64,000 nt of DNA from Neurospora tetraspora (lineage: Eukaryota > Ascomycota > Sordariomycetes > Sordariales > Sordariaceae). The stretch lies in NCBI RefSeq assembly GCF_033439725.1, contig NW_026944388.1, positions 2,852,001-2,916,000 of the forward strand, given 5' to 3'. Shown piece after piece: positions 1 to 10,759 of the stretch (within the stretch, counting starts at the first letter, position 1; the number at the start of each line of letters is the position of its first letter). Under the pieces are notes generated by a model, which saw only the letters and a list, made by a program, of their open reading frames with translations, did not search any database and had not been told where the DNA came from. The translations under genes were made by a program, and so were the position numbers.

Positions 1-1
1 G

Positions 2-334
2 TATATCTCGACCAAGAGGGAGGCGGAGGACGTAATTGCGCGCGAGTTCCCCGAGATGAAAAGTGTGTTCTTCAGGCCGGGATTCATGTTCGATAGCTCG
101 CGGCCGGTGACGGTGCCGCTGGCGGCGATGACGATGGCGGGAAGTATCTTCAACGGGGCCACGGGAGGAGTGCTGTCCAGCTTCTTAGGGAGTGCGGGGA
201 CGAAGCCTCTCAAAGCAGATCTGGTTGCGGAGGCGGTGGTGGAAGGATTGGACGATACAGCGGTTAAGGGGGCGGTCGAGGTCCCCGAGATGGAGACATT
301 GGCGAACAAGGGTTGGAGGAGAACTATGCTTTAA
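2..334 (+). CDS. Coq11-like mitochondrial NAD(P)-binding short-chain dehydrogenase, 3' end only
   Basis: The reading frame is open from the left edge (codon starting at base 2) to a stop at 332-334, giving the last 110 residues of a larger protein. It opens with YISTKREAE, which fits the YxxxK active-site motif of atypical short-chain dehydrogenases, followed by FFRPGFMFD and a C-terminal segment typical of the NDUFA9/Coq11 (yeast YLR290C) group. In yeast, Coq11 is a mitochondrial inner-membrane protein linked to the coenzyme Q synthesis complex. The N-terminal Rossmann glycine motif would lie left of the window. Assignment to Coq11 rather than another NDUFA9-like reductase is by resemblance only. 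Its 3' end faces the 3' end of the minus-strand syf2 gene, 139 bp away, so the two genes converge. Confidence 0.7.
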   Translation, partial: YISTKREAEDVIAREFPEMKSVFFRPGFMFDSSRPVTVPLAAMTMAGSIFNGATGGVLSSFLGSAGTKPLKADLVAEAVVEGLDDTAVKGAVEVPEMETLANKGWRRTML

Positions 335-473
335 GAGCAAAGGATCGCTTCAAAGGGACTGTATTATACCAGGATGATGAACTTTCGCAATGTATTAAAC
401 GATGATGCTTAACATAATAAAACCAACAATCAATCCATCAACGCCGTGTCCTCTACGCATGAAGCCAGCTCGA

Positions 474-1457
474 CTAAACCATGGTTCCTCTCTCGAAGCT
501 GTCCCTGATCTCTGCCGTGTACTTGTTATAGAACCTCGACAGCTTCTGGTTGAACTGCTTGTTCTTCTCGTTGATGTACGTGACGTCCGCATCGTCGCCA
601 TTGTTTGCCATGCGCTCCCTCCTCTTTTTAAGACTGGCCTCCTCGGCCTTACGCATATCGGCCACCAATCGATCAACGGCCGCCTTGTCGGGCTTGTGCT
701 GCGCGAACTGCGTCGAGTCTGCCGTGCTAAAGAAGGTGCCATCCTTGTCAATCGCAATCATTTCGCCATCCTCTGTCTCGACAATCTCCAATGTGCCAGC
801 CGCCGCGGCCTTTTCGATCGCCGCCAGCTTCTCGCGCGTGTACTTCTCCAAATCGGGCCCTCCCATGTTACGAAGTTGCCGCTTGTAGGACTTTTCGGCT
901 TGCTGGTTGTAGTCGCGGAAGGCAGTGTCATCGCGGTGTGCCTCTCTCTTTTTCATGCGCTTGTCCCACCGCTCGGATTCTTCGACTGTCCAGTCCCATG
1001 CTCGCTTGCGCTCAAAGTCACCTCCGGCATCTTCAATGTCGGCTTTCAGCAGCTTGTGGGAGGCGATCGCGTGGCGACGGCCGAGGGCAGTGAGTTGACT
1101 AGGGTCGCTCTGGAGGCGTTGGGATTCCTTGGTGGCTTCTTTGAGATTTTGCTGCGAGGATGACTTGGCGCGGGCTTGGAGGGCGCGGAAACGCTCAGCA
1201 CGCTCGCGAGCTTTGGCGGCCGCAGAGTCTGCAGCAGAGGTGGATGCGGATGGGGTTGACGAGGACTGAGCTGTTGTCGTGGTTTCTGTTGGTGGTGATG
1301 AAGATGACGTTGTTGCGGGCGCTGCTTCTGTGGCCGATGGCTCCTCCTTGGAATCGGTCACAGTTTGTTCTGTCGTGGGTTCGGCGACATCGTTCTCTTG
1401 TTGGGTGATCTCCGCCTTCTCCTCAGGCTCGGTCTTTCTCTTCTTCGCAGGAGGCAT
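474..1457 (-). CDS. syf2: Pre-mRNA-splicing factor Syf2
   Basis: Single-exon gene of 327 residues. The frame is open further upstream, to 1973, but I start at MPPAKKRKTEP (1455-1457) because the extension is compositionally different and the lysine/arginine-rich start resembles other fungal Syf2 proteins. Residues ~10-85 are a Glu/Thr/Ser-rich disordered leader. From about residue 85 a highly charged helical region begins (AKARERAERFRALQARAKSS), and the C-terminal half carries the Syf2 family core, with WDWTVEESERWDKRMKKRE, FRDYNQQAEKSYKRQL and, near the end, FNQKLSRFYNKYTAEIRDSF. Syf2 belongs to the Prp19/NTC-associated set of spliceosome proteins and acts in the nucleus around the first and second catalytic steps. 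The recognition rests on the C-terminal block. It is transcribed divergently from the gene at 2372. Confidence 0.88.
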   Translation of the reverse strand: MPPAKKRKTEPEEKAEITQQENDVAEPTTEQTVTDSKEEPSATEAAPATTSSSSPPTETTTTAQSSSTPSASTSAADSAAAKARERAERFRALQARAKSSSQQNLKEATKESQRLQSDPSQLTALGRRHAIASHKLLKADIEDAGGDFERKRAWDWTVEESERWDKRMKKREAHRDDTAFRDYNQQAEKSYKRQLRNMGGPDLEKYTREKLAAIEKAAAAGTLEIVETEDGEMIAIDKDGTFFSTADSTQFAQHKPDKAAVDRLVADMRKAEEASLKKRRERMANNGDDADVTYINEKNKQFNQKLSRFYNKYTAEIRDSFERGTMV

Positions 1458-2371
1458 TTTGCAGTATTGTGGTGATGATGTCGAGATGTGTTGCGTGGTT
1501 GTGGTGCGAAATCTGGTTTGTGTCAACGAACAGGAAATGGAAAGAAAACAAGCTGCGGTGTTGTGCCTGGAAGGTGGTCTTGGACGCGCTGGCGCCAGTG
1601 CTCGCCAGGATGGAAAGTGGAACGCTGAACAAGCCTTTCTACAGCGATTGTATGCGATAGAGTGATGCGATAAGTGGGTCATGACAGCCTGTTTTTCAGG
1701 TTTAGCGCTAATCATTACAGGGTCTTTTAGCGGCTCTTTAGCGCTCCTTCCCCGGATTTTGCAGGCAACGCCAAGAGGGGACTTGAACGTCTCGGCCCGC
1801 CTCGTTCTTTCTCCATGCCGTCTTCGACCAGACCTGAACTTTCCACCACGAAGTACCTTTGTACCTGTTACACAGAACACGGCATCGCAACCAATTTGGA
1901 AGGAGTATTGGGCAGACCGGTCGAGGCGATGAGGAGAAAATGGAAGGCACCGCGGGAGGGTGAAACCGGTCAAGACCTAGGGAAGGAGGGGTTCACTCGA
2001 GTGATTGATGGTTGATTGCTCTCCTTCTCGTCGTTGCCCTCTTGCCCTGTGCTGCCAGCTTCACACCTTGAATCTCATTTAATACTCACCTTGTGTTTCT
2101 TCACAGTTCGAGTTGCCCGTGGTGATACAAAGTCCAGCCTCGTTTTCTCCCAATCACAGCAGTTCCCAGCCGCCAGTAACGCCTACAGTCGTCGCGTATC
2201 TTGTCAGGCAATGTTGGATCACCAAGTCTCACGCGCAAGTGGACCGTAGGCATGATACCGCATCTGAGGTGTTGCTGGCCTGCGTCATCTCGGCTTCAGC
2301 TACTCACAATATCCTCACCAAGATGGCACCCTCGGGCATTTCAGCGAGTCCAGACGGCCGCCTACTCCATA
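1458..2371. promoter_or_regulatory. Divergent intergenic region between syf2 and the 2372 gene
   Basis: About 0.9 kb separates the start codons of two divergently transcribed genes, so it must hold both promoters and both 5' leaders. On the plus strand, an intron-like 3' end (TTTCTTCACAG at ~2096-2106) suggests a spliced 5' leader for the right-hand gene. I see no clear TATA box and no additional conserved gene. Confidence 0.5.
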
Positions 2372-4288
2372 ATGCCCAAAGGGAAGAAGAAAGAGAAAGC
2401 CACCGAGAGTATGGTTGATGTCGGTGACTCCTTTTTCACCCCAAATTCTCAGAAATCCGGGGACATCCGGGTGGTCGAAGCTGCGCCGGATGAGCCTCAA
2501 GTGGAAAGCCTAAGAGTCCGCAGAAAGGAGATGAGGGAGCTTAGGAACCGGTACTTTTGGAAGCACTGGGTGAAAAGGCACCCAAACTACGTCTGGAATA
2601 GGGCTCGTCGCAGAGATCAACAAAGGTCCACAAACAACAAAGATGGACTTCATACGAAGACCGATGATGAGAATGTCGTCAAGTATCCCGAGACCGAAGC
2701 TGAAAGGAGGCAGGCGAGAATCAACCTCTGGAATACATGGGTTATGAACCACCCGACTTTCAAGCACAGCAGATTCGGCCAGTTGAGAAGCATGGGGAGA
2801 GTCAGAGGCTATGGTCAGGCAAGTCTCATGAGAGATCGAGCTATGAGGGTGGGTCGCTATTTCAGAAGTCTAAGAGTCGGCCAAGACAACAACAGCTTTC
2901 TACGCTTTCAAAAGATCCCAGTGAAGGACCGCTTGATGAACAGACTCGTCCGGAAGATCGACTTTGGATCCGCAAAGTTCGGCCAAGCCTACTTCAGGCG
3001 CTTGAGAGTAGGCCAAACTCACAATGACTTCCTCAAGTTCAAAAAGGTCGACTTGAGAAGGCCTCAACCAGGGCGAACCTACCTCAGAAGCCTCCGGCTT
3101 GGCAGCAACTCCAAGTTCGACAAATTCAGAAAGATATTCTTCGACGCAGATGGCAACCTCAAGGAGCGTAGGAAGAAAGAACGGAGAAGCAGCAAAGACC
3201 TGACGGAAGACCATTGGAAGATAATGACCAAGAAGACACCCGAACACCTCGCCGCCGATGAAAGGGAAGAAAAGCTGGCAAGAGGAATTCCCGACCATTG
3301 GACGATTGAGCAATGGGAGTACATCACAAAGTTTCCCAACCACAGAACTGCTGAGGAATGGAAGAGAATGAGGAACTTCTCAAGCAATCTCGGCCACAAG
3401 CGAGCTGTTGCGAAAACGGTCGAGCTTGAAACCTACCAAATCTCCGACCTGGTGTTGGAGCTGGACGCCCACGACAATCCCTTTGTTCGTCCGTTCAACG
3501 CAGATGATGCAGCCGCACAGAGAGAGCAGTGGCCGCACCTCGACCCAGATCAGGAGCAAATCGTGAGACGCACAATCTCCATTGCCGAAACTGTTGCTGA
3601 ATCCAAAGCAAAATGGAAGTCACAGTTGAAGCCATTCGATAACTGCCGGATAACTGAGCGTGATGTTCTGTCGGTGGCATTTCTCGGTACCGCTTCCAAT
3701 TCCTCAACACTGGAACCAGGCATCCATGAACCAAATCTCGGATTCCTCACCACGACCGACCTCCAAGAAATAGGTATACCCAACTCGTACTCAACCGACC
3801 CTCGCAGAGTCACTCACCTCCTACTTCACCGCATCGAAAAAGCCCAATACCCCATCCAGCAAGAAGTCAACTACGACCCATCCTCGCTCTCAGAAGCCCT
3901 GAACCAGGCCTCCTTCCACCAAGTCCGCCGCATCATCGCTCCCCTGCTTCACTCAGAAGAAGGCTGTTGGCTCGTCTCCCAGTGCAACGATGTCATCCTG
4001 GCCTCATGCAGCAGCAAGAACGGTCACAGTGTTGATGACGAATACTACGTCTCCACGGTCTTTGTCTTTCTCAGATCCATCGCTAACCGTCTGGCAATGG
4101 TGGATCTGAGGTTCGAGATTCCAGCGGACTTGTGGCCTACTAAATATGCCGATTTGTTCTTTCTTGAGTGTCCGGAGCTGGTAGAAGCAGAAGCAGATGA
4201 GGAGGACGGTAGAAGTGCTGAACAGCTTGAGGAAAAAGAAGATGTAGTAGAAGAAGGAGGAGAAGCCTCAGAGAAGAACGCGGATTAG
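2372..4288 (+). CDS. Unrecognised basic protein with internal LRVGQ-type repeats
   Basis: A 638-residue single-exon model. The frame is open from 2201, but I start at MPKGKKKEK (2372) because the upstream codons read like a leader. I do not recognise the family. Visible structure: an N-terminal pair of Trp/His-Pro motifs (YFWKHWVKRHPNYVW and LWNTWVMNHPTF), then three to four copies of a ~25-residue unit containing YFRSLRVGQ, YFRRLRVGQ and YLRSLRLGS, each followed by a Phe-Lys-Phe segment such as FLKFKKV. After these come charged W-rich motifs (DHWKIMTKK, DHWTIEQWEYITKFPNHRTAEEW). The C-terminal third is less charged and globular-looking, then ends in an acidic Glu-rich tail. There is no signal peptide and no obvious catalytic motif. 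The basic repeats would suit a nucleic-acid or scaffold-binding role, but that is a guess. Confidence 0.75.
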   Translation: MPKGKKKEKATESMVDVGDSFFTPNSQKSGDIRVVEAAPDEPQVESLRVRRKEMRELRNRYFWKHWVKRHPNYVWNRARRRDQQRSTNNKDGLHTKTDDENVVKYPETEAERRQARINLWNTWVMNHPTFKHSRFGQLRSMGRVRGYGQASLMRDRAMRVGRYFRSLRVGQDNNSFLRFQKIPVKDRLMNRLVRKIDFGSAKFGQAYFRRLRVGQTHNDFLKFKKVDLRRPQPGRTYLRSLRLGSNSKFDKFRKIFFDADGNLKERRKKERRSSKDLTEDHWKIMTKKTPEHLAADEREEKLARGIPDHWTIEQWEYITKFPNHRTAEEWKRMRNFSSNLGHKRAVAKTVELETYQISDLVLELDAHDNPFVRPFNADDAAAQREQWPHLDPDQEQIVRRTISIAETVAESKAKWKSQLKPFDNCRITERDVLSVAFLGTASNSSTLEPGIHEPNLGFLTTTDLQEIGIPNSYSTDPRRVTHLLLHRIEKAQYPIQQEVNYDPSSLSEALNQASFHQVRRIIAPLLHSEEGCWLVSQCNDVILASCSSKNGHSVDDEYYVSTVFVFLRSIANRLAMVDLRFEIPADLWPTKYADLFFLECPELVEAEADEEDGRSAEQLEEKEDVVEEGGEASEKNAD

Positions 4289-5562
4289 GTGTCCGTTCAT
4301 GATGATGAGCTTCCCTTGCGGTCGGGAGAAGGGTCGTCGAGCTAGGTTTGAGGAGAGACTGGGTCGGCTTTGTGTTTTTGTCTACGACAGGCTGGATTAG
4401 GTGTTTGTGTTGTCAGCGTCAGTATTGTCAGTATTGTCAGCATTGTGTCAAAGTAGCCTTTCTGCAGTAACGTCAGCCAAAGTGTACTGCCTTAGTTCAA
4501 ACTTATTCATTTTACTACGTAGTGCCAAAGAAGTCGTATATAATATTACAGTCGCACAATCCTCGCTAACCACCACCTGGTATTGGCTCCCACGTTAAAC
4601 CATCTCGAAATCTTCAGCTTTGATTCACCCACCACTCCGCCTTTCCTCAGCCCTGTAGATTAAAAGAAAATGATCAAGGCCCAGGGCAAGGGGGGTTGCA
4701 AGCCGTCGGGTTTTCCAGTATGTACATGAAAGCTGAGACTTTACTCTGGGAGAGCAGCATATCATTGGATCAAGTCCGCGCGGAATGGGGGAACACGACA
4801 TAAATCCATCGGGGCAGGAAAAAGCCAAGCATTTGCTTCTTCCCACCTTACTGTCTATCATAGAGTATAAAATGGCAGGATGGTGGCATACTGCCTAGCT
4901 TAGTTCGAGGCGTACGACCTCGTGTACAAAACAGACATGTGTTTAATCCGGGTTATCGCGCATTTGCCGATCGAGCATCATCAGCCCAATACTGGAAGGA
5001 ATACGGGTCTGGAATACCCCTGCGCCTCTTCTCGTCTTACACACCATTATACAGTCTCAGTGTCTCTTAAGAACCAATCATGGTTACAGACAACCGCTTG
5101 GTCGGTATCGGACGCAGTTTTTGTACGACTGATGTTGCGGAACTTGGGCTGAACCTTTCAATTAACGTCTTGCTTTTCGACTGGCTGCTTTCTTGTTCTC
5201 GAGACCACCGGAGCGCCTCCCCGTGGCTATGAGGAGACCAGGTTTTCGGGCAGGTTATGTTGGGGTTTTGGGAGATGATCACCGTTAGATTTGTCTCCTC
5301 CGACGCTCGCTGGCGCAGAAACTTGGCACCGCAATGTTTTTTCGATGTTAGTTGTGCGATAGAAACGTCCATAGTAGTCATTCGTTCGGTGTCTTGTCTT
5401 CACTCAGCTTTTTACCATCTTCTCCGTCTGACATCTCCAGTTCTGACCTTTGACGAGTGCTGTCCGATTACTCTTCAGCTCTAGGTCGCTGGAGCGCCCA
5501 CCGCCGCCGCCCTGGTTGAGAAAAGGCATGAAATGGGCTGATCCCGTCGCTCACTTGTCAAC
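4289..5562. other. Intergenic, no gene seen
   Basis: About 1.3 kb between two plus-strand genes. It holds short imperfect repeats of GTCAGTATT near 4410-4445 and moderately AT-rich sequence around 4490-4560. The short open frames lack family resemblance or splice context, so I annotate none. The last few hundred bases presumably hold the promoter of the Kelch gene. Confidence 0.5.
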
Positions 5563-7975
5563 ATGACTCCTACCCAGTTCCTAGGGGCGCCGTCGTCGCG
5601 TCCTGGGGGGTTATCGAAGAGACGACGACCCTCACGATCGCCACTCGTTACCATTACTCTCTCAAGGACACTCCTTTTGACGTCAATACTACTCACCCTC
5701 ATCCACGGCTCCCACGCCCAGCTCGACCCCATCAAGAACTTCTGCCGAATCTTCAGCCACCAAACCGCCGTGATCGACAACAAGCTCTACATAGACGGGG
5801 GCTTCATCAACTACAACCCCATCTCCCAGTATCCAGCTAACTACACAAGTGAGTGATCTTGGCACCCTTTCGCAATACCCTCGCTGACATCTGTCTCACA
5901 GACACCGCCCTCCTCTACCTCGACCTCACAACCATCACCGAATCCGGCATGCCCCCACTCTTGTCCACCTCCCCACCAAAAAACTCCTCCGTCCCCTCCG
6001 TCCACGGCGCCGCCCTCTGGGCTGACCAGCTCAACAAACGACTTTACCTCTTCGGCGGCGAACCTCCTCCTTCGCTTCCCGCTTCAAACTACTACTTGCC
6101 CTCGTTATGGTCTTTTGATGCCGTCTCGGAAGGATGGGAATTGGCTGCCCCCAAAAACAACCCGAATCAGGTGAAGATAGACGGAGTGTCGTATGGAGCT
6201 GGGGTCAGTGTGGAAGAGAGGGGAGAAGGGTATTATTTTGGTGGGTGGATTTCTGATGGTAGTACGGGGAATTCGACGGGAGTGGCATCGGGGGCGTTGG
6301 TGAAGTTTGACTTTGATGAGGGGCAGTGGTCGGTAAACGAGGGGCCTGATCAAGATGGGAATGTAAAGATAGGAAGGGCGGAAGGAGCGACGGTGTTCAT
6401 CCCCATTGGGGATGGCGGGATGTTGGTTTACTTTGGGGGAGTGATGCAGAGCCAGAGCGAGGATGATAAAAAGAGCGGGAATGTGACAACGGAAGGCCAG
6501 CCGATGGAGATGATTTATCTGTATGATGTGCTGAGTAGTAAGTGGTATGTGCAGAATGCAACGGGGGAGGTGCCGGGGAAGAGGAGACGGTTCTGCGCCG
6601 GCGCGACGTGGGCGGGTGATAGGAGCAGTTACAACATGTGAGTGTGCTCTCTGATAACCCCTCTTGGACCCCCTTTTTGGGGATGTGGTGTCACTGACAA
6701 GATGCCAACAGATATATATATGGCGGCGCCTCCACTCCCCCGGATAACCACCCTGGTTACGACGACGTATATATCCTTACCATTCCCTCCTTCCAATGGC
6801 TGAAGCTCTATCCCAAGCCCTCCGGCAACTCTGACCCAAGCCAAAATAACCAGCAAGGGGGAGCTTACCCCCATCACTCCCTGACCTGCAACGTCATTTC
6901 TCAGGCCCAAATGCTGATTATAGGGGGAAGCTTCCCTCTCTCGACCGACTGCGACGTACCCTCCCAATTCGGCACACATAATCTCGACCTAGGCGAGCAG
7001 AATGCTAAGAAGGAACCGTGGCAGTTGTTCAACCCGAATATGACCACGTACGTTGTGCCGGATGTGGTGGTAAAGGCGGTGGGTGGTGGAAAGGACGGCG
7101 GAGCGACCAAGAAAGAGCCTGAGAAGGGCTGGGCACATCCGGATTTGAGTGTCCTGCTGACTAGGGAAGCGAAGTTTGCGGCAAGAACTGCGACGCGCAG
7201 TGTCCCGAGCGCGACAGGTAGTTCTGATGCAAACAGAGGAGGGCCGGGCCTTTCGAAGGGGGCAATTGCTGGAATTGCCGTTGGTGGGGCGGTGGCTTTT
7301 GTTGCGGTACTGGTCGGGGCTTGTTGGTTTATCAGGCGACATCGACAACGGAGGGTTCAAGACGAGAAGAGGAGGAGGGAGAAGCCTCTTGCCGATGGGG
7401 CCGGGTTGGGTACTATGGCTTCACACTCGGATGTGCCACCTTGGAGCCCTGGGATGACAGCTACAACCGGATATACACCCACGAGTCCGTATTCTGATGG
7501 CCCTTTCCAGAGACAGCAACATGAGGGTAGCGTGTACTCTGCCAATGTTCCTCGCCCGCCCGCAGAGTTGGAAGGGAATACGTACTGGCAGGGGCCAGAC
7601 GGAGTAACGTACGAGCTGACAAGTCCGGAGTCGGCGATATCTGAACAGCAGCAAAGTCTCCAAACCAAGATCGATTCCCAAGGGCGAGTCTGGATGCAGG
7701 TCCCACCAGCTGGAAGAGGTGACCATGGTAGTCCTGTGTCAAGGCATGGGACCGTAACCGAAACCGGGTCAGGGTCCGGGACGCCCACAACAACAGCGGC
7801 TGACCCTCATGGGATGGAACCCCCAATATCACCAGCACATCCGCCGGCAGAGCCACAAGAACTCGGTGTCAATCCGAAACGCGGAAGTGCGGACGCCACG
7901 ACGATCTTGACGGGTTCGGCAGGCTGGGATGCGGCAAGGGGGAGACCGAAGCATCACACCTTCTATCATCCATAA
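5563..7975 (+). CDS. Kelch-repeat membrane protein with signal anchor and cytoplasmic tail
   Basis: Three exons, 5563-5848, 5902-6637 and 6712-7975, give 761 residues with all phases consistent (donors GTGAGT at both introns, acceptors CACAG and AACAG). A hydrophobic stretch near residues 30-50 ending in SHAQ looks like a signal peptide. The ectodomain has beta-propeller blades of Kelch/galactose-oxidase type: IDNKLYIDGGFI, KRLYLFGGE, GYYFGGW, VYFGGVM, YIYGGAS and MLIIGGSF, spaced about 50-70 residues apart. A single membrane span follows at about residues 523-546 (AIAGIAVGGAVAFVAVLVG), then a basic stop-transfer (FIRRHRQRR) and a Ser/Pro/Gly-rich tail of ~210 residues. Fungal proteins of this layout are often described as Kelch or galactose-oxidase-like proteins of the cell surface; the ligand is unknown. 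I see no copper-radical active site. Confidence 0.85.
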
Positions 7976-8852
7976 ACAGGTGTTCCTGCTATAGTGTCTG
8001 TTAGTTAGTCTTTGCCGACAGAGATCCTGAAGTTTCGGGATTGTTTGGGCCTGAGGGAGTGTAGAAGGTGACCTAAGTCTGTCAGTCCAATACCTGCATG
8101 TAAACATACCAATATCTTCTTTTGCGTTTTGTGATCTGCTGTCCAGCGAGGTTGGAGTGATATGTGAACGCGCGCGAGGAGGACCAAAGGGAACACGAAT
8201 CAATGATGAAGACTTCTCGAGTTTGCAGAAATTGAGTCGAAGAGCCGAGACAGTCCACAGAACGTGACTGCATCCGTTCACTTGCGCCGTGGCCACAGGA
8301 ACAGAGTCACGCCTTCCTGGACCTGATAGTCCTTCCAAAACTCAACTCAAATTACCATCCCAACCATGACGTAATGGGTGACCACCTCTGTCTTTTTGGG
8401 AGGTTCAAATCGTGAAGCAGGTGGTTAGGGCGATGTCCTGATGTTTTTCCATTCGAGCTGAAGGTTAGTCTCTTTTGTCGCAACGTCTCAAAAATCTGTC
8501 AATTGTCTCGTCGACTACCTGCAATTCCGTCATGGTGTTTTGGGTGAAATGGTGAGAGATGCCCTGATCTTTCGAGTTGCAGGGCTGTAACCGCAAATGG
8601 GGGTGCTCGGGGGTGGTAATTATGGTCGTAATTACGGTAACACCTCCACTTTGTCCTCCACAGTATGAAAACCACAGGTGGTGATCGTACTATTTACAGC
8701 GGCATATTCGTCACCATGGTAACGGCAAGCTAAGCAAATTGTCCGGACAGTTGCAGCAACACGCCATTGAGCTTTCTCAAGCTATCTCCCACTTTCTCAT
8801 ACTTCTTATTTCTACCAGCAAACACGAAGCCATCCGCGTCACCACCACAGCC
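7976..8852. other. Intergenic between Kelch gene and DUF1749 hydrolase
   Basis: The left part should be the 3' untranslated region of the Kelch gene and the right part the promoter of the hydrolase. A near-palindromic GTAATTATGGTCGTAATTAC lies at about 8617-8636. No protein-coding gene is supported. Confidence 0.45.
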
Positions 8853-9880
8853 ATGGAGCCCTTTCGACCGGCGCCCATCGAGCCCTATCGCGTACTGGTT
8901 CACAACTACCCATCTCACGACCCCGAGTCCAACCGCTTCGCCCAAGCCTACGAGTATGAGACCAACGGCCGCAAGAGAAATGCGCTTATCTTTGTGGGCG
9001 GTCTTGGTGATGGCCCTCATGGTATCCCATATGTCAAAATGATAGCTGATGCTATCGTTGGTGAATCTGACTACGCGGTCTACGAACCCCGACTCAGCAG
9101 CGCCTTCTCGGCCTGGGGATACGGCAGCCTCCACAACGACGTCAAGGAAATCAGTGCTTTGGTCAAGTATTTGCGCACCTCCAAGATGGACAGGATCGTG
9201 CTGATGGGCCACTCCACGGGCTGTCAGGACTGCATGTACTACGCAACACACGGCGACGAGATGGGACTCGAGAAGGTCGATGGGTTCATCTTGCAGGGGC
9301 CAGTGTCGGATCGCGAGGCGATTCTGGCGGTCTTCGAGGAGGAGTCACCCGGGAAGGGACAGGCGAGGATGGACTTGAGCGTCAAGTTTGCGCAGAAGAT
9401 GATAAGCGAAGGAACGGCGCACGATTGCATGCCGAGAGAGTGGTTGCCGAAGGAGTTTTGGGCCTCGCCGGTTTCTGCTTATAGGTGGTCTTCGTTGGCG
9501 AGCTTTGGGTGAGTTTTCTTTCTCCGTTTCGTGGTTAACAGTACTGACGATGGGTATCTCATATCAGCGGTGACGATGACTACTTCTCGTCGGACCTAGC
9601 AGATGAAAAGCTGGCCGAGATTTGGGGCAAGGTTTCCAAGCCGACTCTTATTCTGCCGTCCGAGAACGACGAGCACGTTCCAGAGTGGATTGACGTTGTC
9701 GATATGCTGGACAAGTGGAAGAGCTTCTGTAAGGAGGATGTAATCTCAAGCTTATCGGGCCTCATCCCCGAGGCAGATCACCGAGTGGAATATGGCCCGG
9801 CTGGGGAGCCGGCGGACCTGGCGCAAGGCTGGCTTTGTGACCGGGTGCATGCCTTTTTGAAGCAGCTGGAGCGGCACTGA
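8853..9880 (+). CDS. DUF1749 alpha/beta hydrolase, SidJ-like (possible siderophore esterase)
   Basis: Two exons, 8853-9508 and 9568-9880, joined in phase 2 (donor GTGAGT, acceptor ATATCAG), give 322 residues. The frame is open back to 8739, but MEPFRPAPIEPYR is the natural N-terminus for the family. The nucleophile elbow is GHSTG with Ser121. Candidate acid and base residues are in SENDEHVPEW and EADHRV near the C-terminus, completing a Ser-Asp-His triad. NALIFVGGLGDGPHGIPY near residue 43 provides the oxyanion-hole strand. The family includes Aspergillus SidJ, which hydrolyses fusarinine-type siderophores, and the uncharacterised yeast UPF0613 proteins. No other siderophore gene is visible here, so the substrate is open. 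No signal peptide is present, so it is probably cytosolic. Confidence 0.87.
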
Positions 9881-10212
9881 CGGGAAGAAACCATCGATGC
9901 TACCACTGAGTCCCAGTAGTTTGTGACCGATAGCCGCAGGTAACATGTCAGGAATCAAACGGGACTTTGGTGATATCCTCACGTTCGGGGACTACTCGAG
10001 GAATCATGGATGACTAATCTGAATCAAGCATGGTGATGGTGGTCCCCGTAATCACCGGGGCCCTCTCCGGCGTAGCGGGACGGGATCTTTGAGTAAGGTT
10101 TGGTCGCCGAAGTGCCGCTGCGGGTCTTGGAATTCAGGTTGCTATTGCCCATGTTAAGCCCTGGGAGTTCGGCGACCCCTTCACTCCCTATACGAAAGGG
10201 CATTCCAACAGC

Positions 10213-10265
10213 TATAAAAAGGTCGTAAAGACGGAAAGATCATCCTAGATCTAACTATATAAAAG
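10213..10265 (+). promoter_or_regulatory. TATA-like boxes upstream of the small Cys-rich gene
   Basis: TATAAAAAG starts at 10213 and TATATAAAAG at 10256, 136 and 93 bp before the start codon at 10349. A clear TATA element is uncommon in this window. It is preceded by CCCCT motifs (for example around 10178), which resemble fungal stress-response elements. This suggests a strongly inducible gene, but that is inferred from motif resemblance only. Confidence 0.5.
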
Positions 10266-10348
10266 AAGAATATCCCATCCCGCAACTACCGCATTTTCTT
10301 TCCGGTCAACCATTCCCAAATCCAACATCCCAATCTACCTCTACCAAA

Positions 10349-10759
10349 ATGTGTATGAGCGCGACTTGCCCTACCTGCTGTAAGTTTCCGTATTGACTGC
10401 TGAAACTCTCACATGCAGTGCACCCAAATCCTTATCTCCTCCAAGTCGTCCCCCGCATTTGCTTATCGCACCCTCTGTGACATCAACCCCGCCATCGCTT
10501 GTTCGAGCCCTCGAGACCAGTCTCATACATTCAGTCGACACTCGACGTTCGAGATTGTTTCAGTTGATCACTGTTTACTAACAAACCAACAGCCAAGCAA
10601 GCGTGGCGTGGCTGCGGCTCCCACGTCCCCTCCGTCTTCGCGGGCGTCCCCGAGGACAAGTGGTGCACCTGCGAGCCCAAGGTCGAGGTCAACGGCGTTC
10701 AGTATCCTCCTCAGGCCAAGTCGACGGGATTCTTTAGCGGTTTGATGGGTGGTAAATAA
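10349..10759 (+). CDS. Small Cys-rich conserved fungal protein (65 aa), function unknown
   Basis: Two exons, 10349-10379 and 10593-10759, separated by a 213-bp intron with donor GTAAGT, a textbook branch point TACTAAC at about 10576 and acceptor CAACAG. The product starts MCMSATCPTCSKQ and has WRGCGSHVPSV and DKWCTCEPKVEVNG, ending in a Gly/Phe-rich tail (TGFFSGLMGGK). Six Cys lie in CxxxxCxxC, GCG and CTC arrangements, suited to metal binding. I recognise this as a family of tiny ascomycete proteins in which the CxxC and WCxC motifs are kept, but I know of no assigned function. The first exon codes for only ten residues plus one base, so gene finders easily miss it. The TATA-like promoter suggests regulated, possibly stress-linked expression. 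Confidence 0.85.

Noticed and set aside
402-1163. 253-codon plus-strand frame opposite syf2
   Set aside because: It is the antisense shadow of the Syf2 coding region; its product has no family features, whereas the minus-strand product does.
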